A stretch of DNA of 64,000 bases, taken from positions 1-64,000 of the forward strand of contig CALHYE010000002.1 in assembly GCA_938040735.1 (NCBI GenBank). The letters are read 5' to 3'. Shown piece by piece: positions 48,266-56,660 of this stretch. Source of the DNA: an uncultured Bellilinea sp. Lineage in GTDB: Bacteria; Chloroflexota; Anaerolineae; Anaerolineales; Anaerolineaceae. The first letter of the stretch is position 1; every line of letters starts with the position of its first letter. The notes under the pieces were generated by a model. The model was not told where the DNA came from, searched no databases, and worked only from the letters and a program-made list of their open reading frames with translations. The position numbers and the translations under genes are program-made.

Positions 48266-50926
48266 TTACTGAATCGTTTGAGTGTAAACCAGTTGATTCA
48301 AAAGGGCGTTTTCTTGTTCTCTTGAGGTGATTTTTCCATCCAGCCATGCAGCCCGCAGCGCCCAGAGAATGCGGCGATAAACCGGGCCGGGTTCGATGCC
48401 CATCGCGTGAAGCGTGTAACCGTCGGTCATTGGTTGGACTTTTCGCCATTCGGCAGCATAGCGGTTGAGCATCTCGCAAATTTCTTTGCCGGGGCAGAGA
48501 CAAATGATTGCGTATAGGGCAGGCAATGGGGCTTCCTCAAGCCGGGCAACTATCCGGCTGGGGGATTGACTGACCAAATGGGGCAACTCGTTTCTCAAGC
48601 GGCTGCCTGCCTGAACCGCGTTTTGAAGGTGATGGCTTAGTTTCAAACGCTCACAGATGGCGCGGCTGCTTTCCGGAGGGAAAGGTATGAACCAGACCAG
48701 GTAAGCCAGTGCATTGCGAATGGGTTGATTACCAAGCGTTTCAGGAAGCGGCCACGCCGGGTCGAGCGGCTCCTTGAGCGCCCGCATCAGAGCATTGGAG
48801 GAAGAAGAGTCCCAATGCAAGTCGGGATGTATCGCTGAAAGAAGTTTCAATTCCTCCAACCGGTTGAGAGCACTGGCGGGATTTTCTTCGGCGAGAATCA
48901 AGTCCAGCTCGTGGCGCAGCCGGTCGCCAGAAACCTGTTTTAGCAGGTCGTGAGCCTCGCTCATCAACTGAAGCGTGCGGCTTTCAATGCGGAAATTAAA
49001 GCGCTGTTCAAACCGAACAGCGCGTAACATGCGGGTCGGATCGTCCACAAAGGAAAGTGAGTGAAGAACGCGAACCAGTTTTTTCTTGATGTCATTCATC
49101 CCGCCCCAGTAGTCGTACAGAGTGGCGTATTGGCGTCCGTCCAATCGTAGAGCCAATGTATTTATCGTAAAATCCCGCCGGTGTAAATCGAGTTTGATGC
49201 TGCCTCGTTCGACGGTGGGTAACGCGGTTGGGTAGTTGTAGAATTCGGTGCGGGCGCTGATGAGATCGAGGGAGTCGGGCAGATCTTCGGCGTTCAGCTC
49301 GCCTTCGGCTTTCATTTTTTCAATCAGGGCTGAACGGATTGCGCCAATTTGCCACTTGGCCGTTCCAAAGCGGCTGTGACTGGTTACTTTACCGCCGTAT
49401 TTTTTTTCCAAAGCCCGCGCCAGGGCGATGGCATCTCCCTCCACAACCAGATCAAAATCTATGGAGGGACGTTCCAAAATGAGGTCGCGCACAAAGCCGC
49501 CGACCACATAAATCGGTAAGCGATGGCGGTGGGCTTCGTCCGCAATGGTTTTGAGCAAAGCCAGCCTGGCAGGAGGCAGGGCTTTTTCTAACCGGTCGGC
49601 AAAATTTTTTCGTTCCGGCTGGATGGTATCCTCTCGCCCAATTTGCTTGAGCAGATCGGTGCGGGTCACGATGCCAATGATTTGGTGGGTAGACGGGTCA
49701 ACCACCGGAACTTGACCCCAACCGGTATCGGCCATTAATTGTTGGAGATGGGGCAGGGGCGTTTCTGGAGTGACGTAATACTCACCGGCGTCCATCAGGC
49801 TGATGGCGGGTAAATTGAGTTTATGGGCTAATGCTCGATCCACCGCTCGGCGGGTGAGTAAACCTACCACCCGGCCGTCTTTGACCACCGGGTAACCTTC
49901 ATATCCATATCGCTGCATCAAACGAGCGGCTTCTTGAGCTGAGGTTTCCGGTTTCAAGACGCGGGGGTTGCGGGACATGATCTTGCCAACCGTGATGGCG
50001 GGCTGCACAATGGAGGGCAGTTCCTCTACCAAACGGTTGTAAATCTCATCCATATTCGCGGCGGTTTGGGCATCTCTATCCCCGCTGCGAATCAGGGCAG
50101 CGGCGGCTTTTTCATGTCCGCGGCCGCCAAACAGGGCAACCGTCTGGGCAACGTTGACCCGCTCAGTGGTTGAGCGAGCGACGATCCGGATTCCCTCCGT
50201 AGTATGGACGAGTAGAAAGAGGGCATCCGGATCCAGTAAATCGCGTAATTTGTGGGCTATGCTCGAAATTTCCTCGCTGATGTCGCGGGCATCTGCTTTG
50301 GCGATGATAATGTGCTGTCCATGGATGTGCAGATTTTCAGCGTTTTGTAACAGGCGGTTGTACAATTCGCGTTGTTGTTCAGAGAGAGGCGGGTTAAGGT
50401 ATTCGTCTGCCAGACTAAGGCTGGCGCCTTGTTCCAGTAAAAAAGCGGCCGCTCGCAAGTCTCGCGGGGTAGTGCTGCTGTAAGTCAGGCTTCCTGTATC
50501 CTCATAAATGCCCAGAAGCAATAAGGTTGCTTGTAAGGTGTTTAATGGGCCGTTGTGGTCTTGAATATCTTCAATCAAAAGAGTGGTGGTAGCGCCGACC
50601 CGCTCAATGACCAGTGTCCAGTTAGGCGGCAAGTCCTCCCGGACTTGATGGTGATCAATGACGTGAACAAGGGTATCGTCTTTCATCCCCTTGAGGGTGA
50701 TCAGGGATTGAGTATCCACCAGCGTTACAATTTCAATGTCCTCTAGCGGGAGGTCACGGGCTTCTATAAAGGGAAGTTCAGCGCCATAAAGATTCAGGAA
50801 AGCCCGCACGTTCCGATTAACCCGGCGCGGCAAAACGGGAATGGCACGTTCATTGAGAATATGAGCTGCCAGTAAGGCAGCGATGGCATCGAAATCCGCC
50901 TGTTCATGGGTCAAAATTACCTGCAT
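48266..50926 (-). CDS. DHH-CBS-tRNA nucleotidyltransferase fusion
   Basis: Protein of 886 residues with three modules. First a DHH/DHHA1 phosphoesterase (VIDHH near residue 90, GGRGHEKAAAALI near 270). Then two CBS domains (IMSRNPRVLKPETSAQEAAR and the DAGEYYVTPETPL region, about 310-440). Last a class II nucleotidyltransferase head (VGGFVRDLILERPSIDFDLV near 475) with RRDFTINTLALRLDG and the helical tail. This fusion is known in Aquifex and Deinococcus-like bacteria, where such proteins add A to tRNA 3' ends; CC addition may be by another enzyme. Confidence 0.92.
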   Translation of the reverse strand: MQVILTHEQADFDAIAALLAAHILNERAIPVLPRRVNRNVRAFLNLYGAELPFIEARDLPLEDIEIVTLVDTQSLITLKGMKDDTLVHVIDHHQVREDLPPNWTLVIERVGATTTLLIEDIQDHNGPLNTLQATLLLLGIYEDTGSLTYSSTTPRDLRAAAFLLEQGASLSLADEYLNPPLSEQQRELYNRLLQNAENLHIHGQHIIIAKADARDISEEISSIAHKLRDLLDPDALFLLVHTTEGIRIVARSTTERVNVAQTVALFGGRGHEKAAAALIRSGDRDAQTAANMDEIYNRLVEELPSIVQPAITVGKIMSRNPRVLKPETSAQEAARLMQRYGYEGYPVVKDGRVVGLLTRRAVDRALAHKLNLPAISLMDAGEYYVTPETPLPHLQQLMADTGWGQVPVVDPSTHQIIGIVTRTDLLKQIGREDTIQPERKNFADRLEKALPPARLALLKTIADEAHRHRLPIYVVGGFVRDLILERPSIDFDLVVEGDAIALARALEKKYGGKVTSHSRFGTAKWQIGAIRSALIEKMKAEGELNAEDLPDSLDLISARTEFYNYPTALPTVERGSIKLDLHRRDFTINTLALRLDGRQYATLYDYWGGMNDIKKKLVRVLHSLSFVDDPTRMLRAVRFEQRFNFRIESRTLQLMSEAHDLLKQVSGDRLRHELDLILAEENPASALNRLEELKLLSAIHPDLHWDSSSSNALMRALKEPLDPAWPLPETLGNQPIRNALAYLVWFIPFPPESSRAICERLKLSHHLQNAVQAGSRLRNELPHLVSQSPSRIVARLEEAPLPALYAIICLCPGKEICEMLNRYAAEWRKVQPMTDGYTLHAMGIEPGPVYRRILWALRAAWLDGKITSREQENALLNQLVYTQTIQ

Positions 50927-51162
50927 GATTATATTGTAACGGAATTTGGGGCCAATAAGACGGTTGTTAAGGTTGGTTTCGATATAAAAATAGCAAAATA
51001 GATGGTTTAATCCACCGCTGACTCGTAAGAAAAGTTCAATTTTTGCAGATAGCCGTGATTGCTGCTTCTATTTTTGCCGAGGAAGGGAGTTGAAGAGTCG
51101 GTTCGAGAGAGGGTGTAACTGCCGACAGAGCAGGAGGAGTCAGCGCTGCCCTTTTGAGAGGA

Positions 51163-51687
51163 TCAGGGTTCAACCGTAATATCCATAAAGATCGGATCGC
51201 CAAAGGGTAGGTCTTGAGGGTTGTAAGCTTGCCATGCGCTCCGGTAATTGCCGGGTTCGGAAGGCGCCTGAAATAAAATGCGAATCACGGCGCGGGTAGC
51301 GCTGCGAGCCGGGGTAAGGGCTTGTTGTGTCCCTGCGCCCATTTCGTCGCCAGCGATTAATCGCAGGGAATAGCCGTTTTCCCAGTTACAGCTGCCGCTA
51401 TTTTCAACTTCCCAGCGCTTGTCAATGGATGCGCCAGCCTGAATAATACTGCCATCCGGAATGGTTAGGTCGCTGATGAAGGTCAAACCATCCACACACG
51501 GCAAGGTTGGGGTTGGTTGGGATTGCTCCGGCATTAAGTTGGTTTCAATTTGAGCAGGTTTAGAAGTAGGCGGTAAAAACAAAGGTGACTGGCTGGCAGG
51601 CGGAGGAACACGCTGAGGAGGCGCGAAAATGCAGCCCTGAAGCATGAGCATCAGGGCTGTAACAATCCAGGCCGGTTTTAACCGCAT
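51163..51687 (-). CDS. Lipoprotein with NBR1-Ig-like domain
   Basis: About 174 residues. MRLKPAWIVTALMLMLQGC is a good lipoprotein signal, so I take the ATG at 51687; an ATG at 51741 in frame would add 18 residues. A Pro-rich linker follows, then a beta domain with IPDGSIIQAGASIDKRWEVE, NSGSCNWENGYSLRL and WQAYNPQDLPFGDPIFMDI, the pattern of the NBR1-Ig-like domain common in Chloroflexota surface proteins. It lies just downstream of recA on the same strand. Confidence 0.8.
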   Translation of the reverse strand: MRLKPAWIVTALMLMLQGCIFAPPQRVPPPASQSPLFLPPTSKPAQIETNLMPEQSQPTPTLPCVDGLTFISDLTIPDGSIIQAGASIDKRWEVENSGSCNWENGYSLRLIAGDEMGAGTQQALTPARSATRAVIRILFQAPSEPGNYRSAWQAYNPQDLPFGDPIFMDITVEP

Positions 51688-51751
51688 CAGGGACAACAAA
51701 GATGTGAAAATTTCCCTCTCAAATGGTTTTTGATCAATCATCGTCCTGAAA

Positions 51752-52852
51752 TTAAATTTCGTCCGAGAAGCCCTCATCGCCGCTATCCGCGGCAAAAGCC
51801 AGCGGAATTTCTCCGCCTAAGGCTCGCTGACGGACGGCGTTTTCAATTTCAAGGGCAAGTTCGGGATTTTGGCGGAGGAACTCTTTGGCGTTCTCACGTC
51901 CCTGCCCGAGACGAATATCCCCGTAAGAGAAGAAAGCTCCTCGTTTGGTGATGATGTCCAAACCTGTAGCAAGGTCGAGGATGTCGCCGGTCTTTGAGAT
52001 GCCTTCGTTGTACATGATGTCAAATTCTGCGGTGCGGAAGGGCGGGGCAACTTTATTCTTAACGACCTTGACCCGCACGCGGTTGCCGATCACTTCCGCT
52101 CCAACCTTAATAGACTGAATGCGGCGAATATCCAGCCGAACCGATGCGTAAAACTTGAGAGCCAGCCCCCCGGGGGTCGTTTCCGGGTTGCCGAACATAA
52201 CGCCGATTTTCTGCCGTAATTGATTGGTGAATACAACTGCAGTTTTGGTTTGATTGATTGCGCTGGAGAGTTTTCGCAAGGCCTGAGACATTAAACGGGC
52301 TTGCATTCCCATTGTGGCATCCCCCATATCCCCTTCGATTTCATTGCGCGGAACAAGAGCGGCAACCGAGTCAATCACAACCAGATCAATGGCTCCGGAG
52401 CGGACCAATGTTTCGGTAATTTCAAGAGCCTGCTCGCCTGTATCGGGTTGAGAGATGTACAAACTGTCAATATCCACTCCCAGGCGGGCAGCGTAAGCGG
52501 GATCAAGGGCATGTTCCATATCCACGTAGGCGGCGGTACCTCCCATCCGCTGGGATTCGGCAACCAGATGCAGACAAAGGGTGGTTTTACCAGACGACTC
52601 TGGCCCAAAAATTTCGGTGACTCGGCCGCGTGGAATACCTCCGACTCCCAGCGCAATATCCAGGGAAAGCGATCCGGTGGGGATAGCTTCGACTTCCAGA
52701 TGTTGAGCTTCTCCGAGCCGCATGATAGCTCCATCGCCATACCGTTTGAGAATATCCCCTAGGGCTTTGTCGAGCATGGCTCGACGGGCATCATCCTGAG
52801 AATTGCTGCCGCCAGCCGGTAAGGGGGTGGAAGAAGGGGTTTTACGCGCCAT
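51752..52852 (-). CDS. recA: Recombinase RecA
   Basis: Protein of 366 residues, the DNA strand-exchange and SOS co-protease. Walker [15 protein letters not shown] near residue 83, [21 protein letters not shown] (Walker B and loop L1), [20 protein letters not shown] (loop L2) are all present. The C-terminal tail is acidic. A strong promoter with a palindromic spacer lies upstream, divergent from glnA. Confidence 0.99.
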   Translation of the reverse strand: MARKTPSSTPLPAGGSNSQDDARRAMLDKALGDILKRYGDGAIMRLGEAQHLEVEAIPTGSLSLDIALGVGGIPRGRVTEIFGPESSGKTTLCLHLVAESQRMGGTAAYVDMEHALDPAYAARLGVDIDSLYISQPDTGEQALEITETLVRSGAIDLVVIDSVAALVPRNEIEGDMGDATMGMQARLMSQALRKLSSAINQTKTAVVFTNQLRQKIGVMFGNPETTPGGLALKFYASVRLDIRRIQSIKVGAEVIGNRVRVKVVKNKVAPPFRTAEFDIMYNEGISKTGDILDLATGLDIITKRGAFFSYGDIRLGQGRENAKEFLRQNPELALEIENAVRQRALGGEIPLAFAADSGDEGFSDEI

Positions 52853-52939
52853 GAGAAATCTCCTGAAGGGTTCTGATGAATATGATTATATCTGCATCTG
52901 CCGAAATGCGCGGGTATTCATGGATCAAATGTTGATTTC

Positions 52940-52967
52940 ATTATAGTATATATGTTCTATGTGTCAA
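52940..52967 (-). promoter_or_regulatory. recA promoter with palindromic spacer
   Basis: On the minus strand, perfect TTGACA (complement of 52962-52967) and perfect TATAAT (complement of 52940-52945), 16 bases apart. The spacer and -10 contain a near-palindrome (52944-52959, 12 of 16 positions symmetric) that could bind LexA or another repressor. It is not the Bacillus (GAAC-N4-GTTC) or E. coli (CTGT-N8-ACAG) box. Confidence 0.7.
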
Positions 52968-52997
52968 GGATTTAATCAACTTTTTACAAATTCCGTC

Positions 52998-53026
52998 TTG
53001 ACATTGACGGGTGATGTTGTTAGTAT
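52998..53026 (+). promoter_or_regulatory. glnA promoter
   Basis: Perfect TTGACA (52998-53003) and TAGTAT (53021-53026, 4/6) with 17-base spacing. Transcription would start near 53033, about 365 nt before the glnA ATG, producing the structured leader below. Confidence 0.75.
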
Positions 53027-53072
53027 ATTACCAATCGAAATCGGTAGTTTACAGTCGAATACACGGAGAAAT

Positions 53073-53285
53073 AGCGGCTGAGTCCTGTCAAAAACTGGCA
53101 GGATGACGAGGTGGAGGTTCCTCTCTGCGAAGAGAGCGCTAACCCTGCAAAGCAGGGGAAAATCGAAGGATCAGCGGATGCCTCTGGAGCCCGGTCACAG
53201 GCTCCTTTCTCCCTTCCAGAAGAAGTGTCTGGCTGAAACCCGACGGTAACGCTCGTACCAAAGCCAGCGCAGTGACCGGCAAAGC
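53073..53285 (+). ncRNA. glmS-type self-cleaving ribozyme in the glnA leader
   Basis: The order of conserved blocks matches the glmS ribozyme of Bacillus and Thermoanaerobacter. The cleavage-site strand A|GCG starts at 53073/53074. The P1 hairpin is 53083-53089 with 53097-53103. The core block TGACGAGG(T)GGAGGTT lies at 53104-53119, then ATCGA at 53162-53166 and AGCGGATGCCTC at 53173-53184. P2 pairs 53113-53117 with 53181-53185. P2.2 pairs 53075-53081 (one bulged G) with 53171-53176, with an A-U pair where glmS has G-C. P3 is 53186-53191 with 53200-53205. The distal helix pairs 53229-53234 with 53262-53267 around TGAAACC and ACCAAAG. A 42-nt insertion (53120-53161) forms two hairpins. The downstream gene is glnA. 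Confidence 0.8.
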
Positions 53286-53346
53286 CAACCGGCTACACCG
53301 ATTTGTAATTATGGAAGGGCAGCTGCTCGATGATACCAGTCAACGA

Positions 53347-53376
53347 AGGGCATGCCCGGCATGCCCTATATTTTTT
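53347..53376 (+). terminator. Intrinsic terminator before the glnA ribosome site
   Basis: A 9-bp perfect stem (53347-53355 with 53359-53367) with a CCG loop, then ATA and six T (53371-53376). It lies between the ribozyme and the glnA Shine-Dalgarno (53384-53390), so it must be passed for glnA to be transcribed: an attenuator. Confidence 0.8.
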
Positions 53377-53397
53377 AAATTCTTAGGAGGTTGTTCG

Positions 53398-54738
53398 ATG
53401 GATGCCAAAGATTTAATCAAGAAAGTGAAAGAAGATCATATCAAGTTTATTTCATACCAGTTTATTGATGTGTTGGGGTCGGTCAAATCAGTGGATGCGC
53501 CGGTTGACCAGCTGGAAGGCGCCCTTGAAAACGGGGTTTGGTTTGATGGGTCTTCCGTAGAAGGCTTTGCGCGCATTCAGGAGTCGGATATGCATTTGAG
53601 AATTGACCCCGAAACCTATGCCGTGCTTCCGTGGTCGCCGCCCGAATTAAAACGGGCCAGAGTATTTTGTGATATTTATCACCCGGATGGCAGACCGTTT
53701 GCCGGTGATCCGCGCGGAAGTTTAAAGCGCGCCCTTCAACAGTTGAAGGATGAGCGTGGCTGGACTTACAATGTCGGCCCAGAGCCTGAATTTTTTCTCT
53801 TCCGCCGGAATGGCAGCGAAAGCATTCGCCCGGTTCCGCATGATGTGGGTGGGTATTTTGACTTCTCTCCCAATGATGAGGCAGTGCGGGTGCGCACCGA
53901 ATTGATGGAAGCCCTCAATACAATGGGACTGGAAGTCGAGGTGGGACATCACGAAGTGGCGCTGGGGCAGCACGAAATTGATTTCCGCTTTGCGGATGCC
54001 TTGAAAGCGGCCGATAATGTGGTGACTTTGAAATACACCGTCAAAGCCATTGCCGCTCAGCATGGTTTGGTTGCTTCCTTCATGCCCAAACCCATTTTTG
54101 GAATCAATGGATCGGGAATGCACTGCCACCAGTCGCTCTTTGACCAAGACGGCAACAATCTCTTCTTTTCTGAAAACGATCCTTTCCATCTCTCGCCGGT
54201 TGCTTATGGCTTCATTGCCGGGCAGCTGACCCACGCCCGCGCCCTTTCGGCAGTGGTTGCGCCAACCGTCAATTCCTACAAACGCTTGGTGCCGGGATAC
54301 GAAGCTCCTGTTTATGTCGGCTGGGCACAGATTAACCGCTCAGCATTGATCCGCATTCCGCGCTACACACCCGGCATGCACAAAGCCACCCGCGCCGAGC
54401 TGCGCTGCCCGGATCCATCTTGTAATCCGTATCTGGCTTTCAATGCCATGCTAAAAGCGGCGTTGGATGGGATTGAGCGACAATTGACTCCCCCCGAACC
54501 ACTCAATAACATGAATGTTTATGAAATGGATGCCAAAGAACGACGTGAGCGGGGTGTAGAAGAATTGCCCGGTTCGCTCCGTCAGGCTTTGGAAGAATTA
54601 GAAAAGGATGAGGTCATCAAGAGCGCGTTTTCGCCCAGTTTGTACGAGGCGTTCATGCGGGCAAAATGGACGGAATGGGATGAGTTTCGCACGCAGGTTT
54701 CGGACTGGGAAATTGAACGATTCCTTGAAACGGCTTGA
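53398..54738 (+). CDS. glnA: Glutamine synthetase, type I
   Basis: Protein of 446 residues making glutamine from glutamate, ammonia and ATP. Family motifs: FDGSSVEGFARIQESDM, EPEFFLFRR, VGHHEVALGQHEIDFRF, MPKPIFGINGSGMHCHQSL, NSYKRLVPGYEAPVYVGWA and RIPRY. The length and lack of the KNLYDLP adenylylation site fit the GSI-alpha form, regulated otherwise than in E. coli. The ATG at 53398 has TAGGAGG 7 bases upstream; the frame runs upstream through the terminator and ribozyme, which is not coding. Not glmS, although a glmS-type ribozyme precedes it. Confidence 0.98.
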   Translation: MDAKDLIKKVKEDHIKFISYQFIDVLGSVKSVDAPVDQLEGALENGVWFDGSSVEGFARIQESDMHLRIDPETYAVLPWSPPELKRARVFCDIYHPDGRPFAGDPRGSLKRALQQLKDERGWTYNVGPEPEFFLFRRNGSESIRPVPHDVGGYFDFSPNDEAVRVRTELMEALNTMGLEVEVGHHEVALGQHEIDFRFADALKAADNVVTLKYTVKAIAAQHGLVASFMPKPIFGINGSGMHCHQSLFDQDGNNLFFSENDPFHLSPVAYGFIAGQLTHARALSAVVAPTVNSYKRLVPGYEAPVYVGWAQINRSALIRIPRYTPGMHKATRAELRCPDPSCNPYLAFNAMLKAALDGIERQLTPPEPLNNMNVYEMDAKERRERGVEELPGSLRQALEELEKDEVIKSAFSPSLYEAFMRAKWTEWDEFRTQVSDWEIERFLETA

Positions 54739-54746
54739 AATCGAAA

Positions 54747-55679
54747 TCACGCTTCTTCAAACAAGCGGCAGGCGGCGCATAGCCCCCCCGTAGAAGTGGG
54801 CTGACCGCAGGATGGGCAGGGATTGAGGATCTCCTCTCCCTGCTCTTCTTCGATCGGCTGGATGAAGCCCTGTTCTATCGCGTTGAAAAAACCGAGCAGA
54901 AAGCGCAATTTGACGCCGGGCTGCCGTTCTTCCAGCCGGTTCAGCAGGTCTTTGTATTGCAGTTGTTTGCTGCCTTCGGCAAAGGGACATTCTTCTTCGA
55001 TGTAATCAATGCCGCGGACAATCGAATAGGCCGCCGTTTCGCGTTCGGAAAAGCGAATAAAAGGTTTGACTTTTCGAACGAAGCCTTCTTCGGCCTCCAA
55101 AACCGGCGATTGGCGCGGAATCTGACGCAGGTTCCATGAGAGTAAATTACCAAACAAAAAAGAAACCTCGTCATCCAGATTATGAGCGGTAGCCAGAACA
55201 TTGAATCCCAACTGGCGTGCCATGTGATTCATCGTATGGCGTTTGACCAAACCGCACACGGCGCAAGGCTTTTGACGGCCGCGGCGGGTGCGCAGGGCAA
55301 TTTCAGGTATCGTTTCACCGCGCTGCTCTTCCACACGGTAAATATGCAATTTCAAACCCCGTTCGTCCGCAAATTTTTGGGCGGTCTGTTCCGATTCATC
55401 CGAGTAAGCTGTTTCACCATCAATACCGAGGTTGATGTATAAACCTTCGGCCTCATAGCCCAATTGCCAGAGGACATCCCACAGAGCGAGCGAATCTTTA
55501 CCGCCCGAAACTGCCACCAGAATCCGATCCTGACGGGTGAACATGTGATATTTTTCAATAAAGCGCTGGGTTTGTTCAACAAACCATGGGGAGTAGTGGT
55601 CTTTGCAGAGCGCAAGGCGATGCTGCCGCATCCGAATCACGGCACGTTGTTGACACTTGTGGCAGCGAATGGTTGTCAC
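54747..55679 (-). CDS. ttuA: tRNA-5-methyluridine(54) 2-sulfurtransferase TtuA
   Basis: Protein of 310 residues in the TtuA/TtcA family that makes 2-thioribothymidine at tRNA position 54, a heat-stabilising modification in Thermus. An N-terminal zinc finger (CHKC, residues 6-9, with C25 and H28), the PP-loop SGGKDS (58-63), PCAVCG with C139 and C142 for the Fe-S or catalytic site, a third cysteine at about 230 (EECPFA) and a C-terminal zinc finger (CPSCG, CAAC). GTG start overlapping the ttuB stop. Confidence 0.9.
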   Translation of the reverse strand: MTTIRCHKCQQRAVIRMRQHRLALCKDHYSPWFVEQTQRFIEKYHMFTRQDRILVAVSGGKDSLALWDVLWQLGYEAEGLYINLGIDGETAYSDESEQTAQKFADERGLKLHIYRVEEQRGETIPEIALRTRRGRQKPCAVCGLVKRHTMNHMARQLGFNVLATAHNLDDEVSFLFGNLLSWNLRQIPRQSPVLEAEEGFVRKVKPFIRFSERETAAYSIVRGIDYIEEECPFAEGSKQLQYKDLLNRLEERQPGVKLRFLLGFFNAIEQGFIQPIEEEQGEEILNPCPSCGQPTSTGGLCAACRLFEEA

Positions 55680-55876
55680 CGTGCGCCTCCGGAGATGGCC
55701 GAAACGACTTTAACTACCTCGCCATTGCGCAAGGCGTCGTTTTCATTCAATAGTTCACCATTGCGGACAATCAGATGGCTTTCGGGCGATAACCCCAATT
55801 TTTGAAGCGCTTCGCGGACGGTGAGGGTGCCTTCAACCTCTAATTTTTGTTTGCGGTAAATCAAAATGACCGGCAT
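55676..55876 (-). CDS. ttuB: TtuB-like ubiquitin-fold sulfur carrier
   Basis: A 66-residue beta-grasp protein of the ThiS/MoaD/TtuB type: VEGTLTVREALQKLGLSPES, then VVSAISGGAR. The carrier Gly-Gly is followed by Ala-Arg instead of being C-terminal, so the tail would need trimming before activation. The GGA GGC codons of Gly-Gly also form the GGAGG ribosome site of the overlapping ttuA start. AGGAGGTGC precedes its own ATG. It supplies sulfur as a thiocarboxylate to TtuA. Confidence 0.85.
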   Translation of the reverse strand: MPVILIYRKQKLEVEGTLTVREALQKLGLSPESHLIVRNGELLNENDALRNGEVVKVVSAISGGAR

Positions 55877-55925
55877 GGCTGCACCTCCTCAAGGGTTAAT
55901 CATTTTAACACAGGTGAGAAGAGCC

Positions 55926-56660
55926 TTATTGCCTGACTTGGTTTTGAATACAGAACAGCCATTCCCGCACATACGGATCGGGCGCCGTTAATTCTGCGAG
56001 TACAGGAAATTCGCGGATATTTTGATCCCCTTCAATGTTGACGAAAACTACCTGAGCATTCATCCAGCGGGTTGGGAGAATGCCGATCGCAAACGGATTT
56101 TCAGCAATTGCGTTGCGCAATTGGAGAGGGTGCGGGGCAAGATATGCCAACGGAGATAACGATTGCGGAGATAGACCGCTCCATCTGTTGAAATTTTCTG
56201 CGATAGACATGGATTGCGGGTAAAGCCAGACTTGAATTTCAGCCTCAGGCAGGTTTTCGGCAATTTCGTCCCACTGGTTGATTTTTCCGGAGAAGACCGC
56301 CTGCAGCTCGGAAAAGGTCAGGCTGCCCAGCGAAAGAGCGGGGTTGGTAACGACCTGAAGCGCATCGCTGGTGATTAGAAAAGTATTTTGTGAGGCGCGG
56401 GTATCTAAGTTCGAATATACGTGGACGGCGGTTTCAAATTCGGCAGCCAGTTGAGTATCTTCGGAAAGGACAATCCAGTTCCGCTCGGGGATTTGCTGGC
56501 TGCAGGTTTGAATGGCGGGTCTCAACCACTCAACGACCGGGTCTAATTGTACCGGAACGGACGGGAGGGGGGTTGAAGCCGGCAGAGTAATGGGCTCAGC
56601 GCTGCAAGCAGTCATCAGCAGGACTGCCAGCCCCACAAAGAAAATTTTATAAGCCCGCAT
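55926..56660 (-). CDS. Substrate-binding lipoprotein, PstS-like
   Basis: Protein of 244 residues with a lipoprotein signal (VGLAVLLMTAC, cleavage before the Cys about residue 19). LGSLTFSELQAVFSGKINQWDEI and the following WLYPQSMSIAENFNRW are typical of PBP-like (phosphate-binding PstS-type) domains. No ABC transporter genes are adjacent, and the domain is shorter than PstS, so ligand and role are uncertain. It overlaps uppP by 14 bases. Confidence 0.82.
   Translation of the reverse strand: MRAYKIFFVGLAVLLMTACSAEPITLPASTPLPSVPVQLDPVVEWLRPAIQTCSQQIPERNWIVLSEDTQLAAEFETAVHVYSNLDTRASQNTFLITSDALQVVTNPALSLGSLTFSELQAVFSGKINQWDEIAENLPEAEIQVWLYPQSMSIAENFNRWSGLSPQSLSPLAYLAPHPLQLRNAIAENPFAIGILPTRWMNAQVVFVNIEGDQNIREFPVLAELTAPDPYVREWLFCIQNQVRQ

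Noticed and set aside
53272-53397. In-frame N-terminal extension of glutamine synthetase
   Set aside because: It would cover the ribozyme end and the terminator, has no family similarity, and the ATG at 53398 has an ideal ribosome site.
53033-53397. Cobalamin, TPP, lysine, T-box or c-di-AMP riboswitch, or the cyanobacterial glnA motif, in the glnA leader
   Set aside because: None of their conserved core sequences is present; the glmS ribozyme core fits much better.
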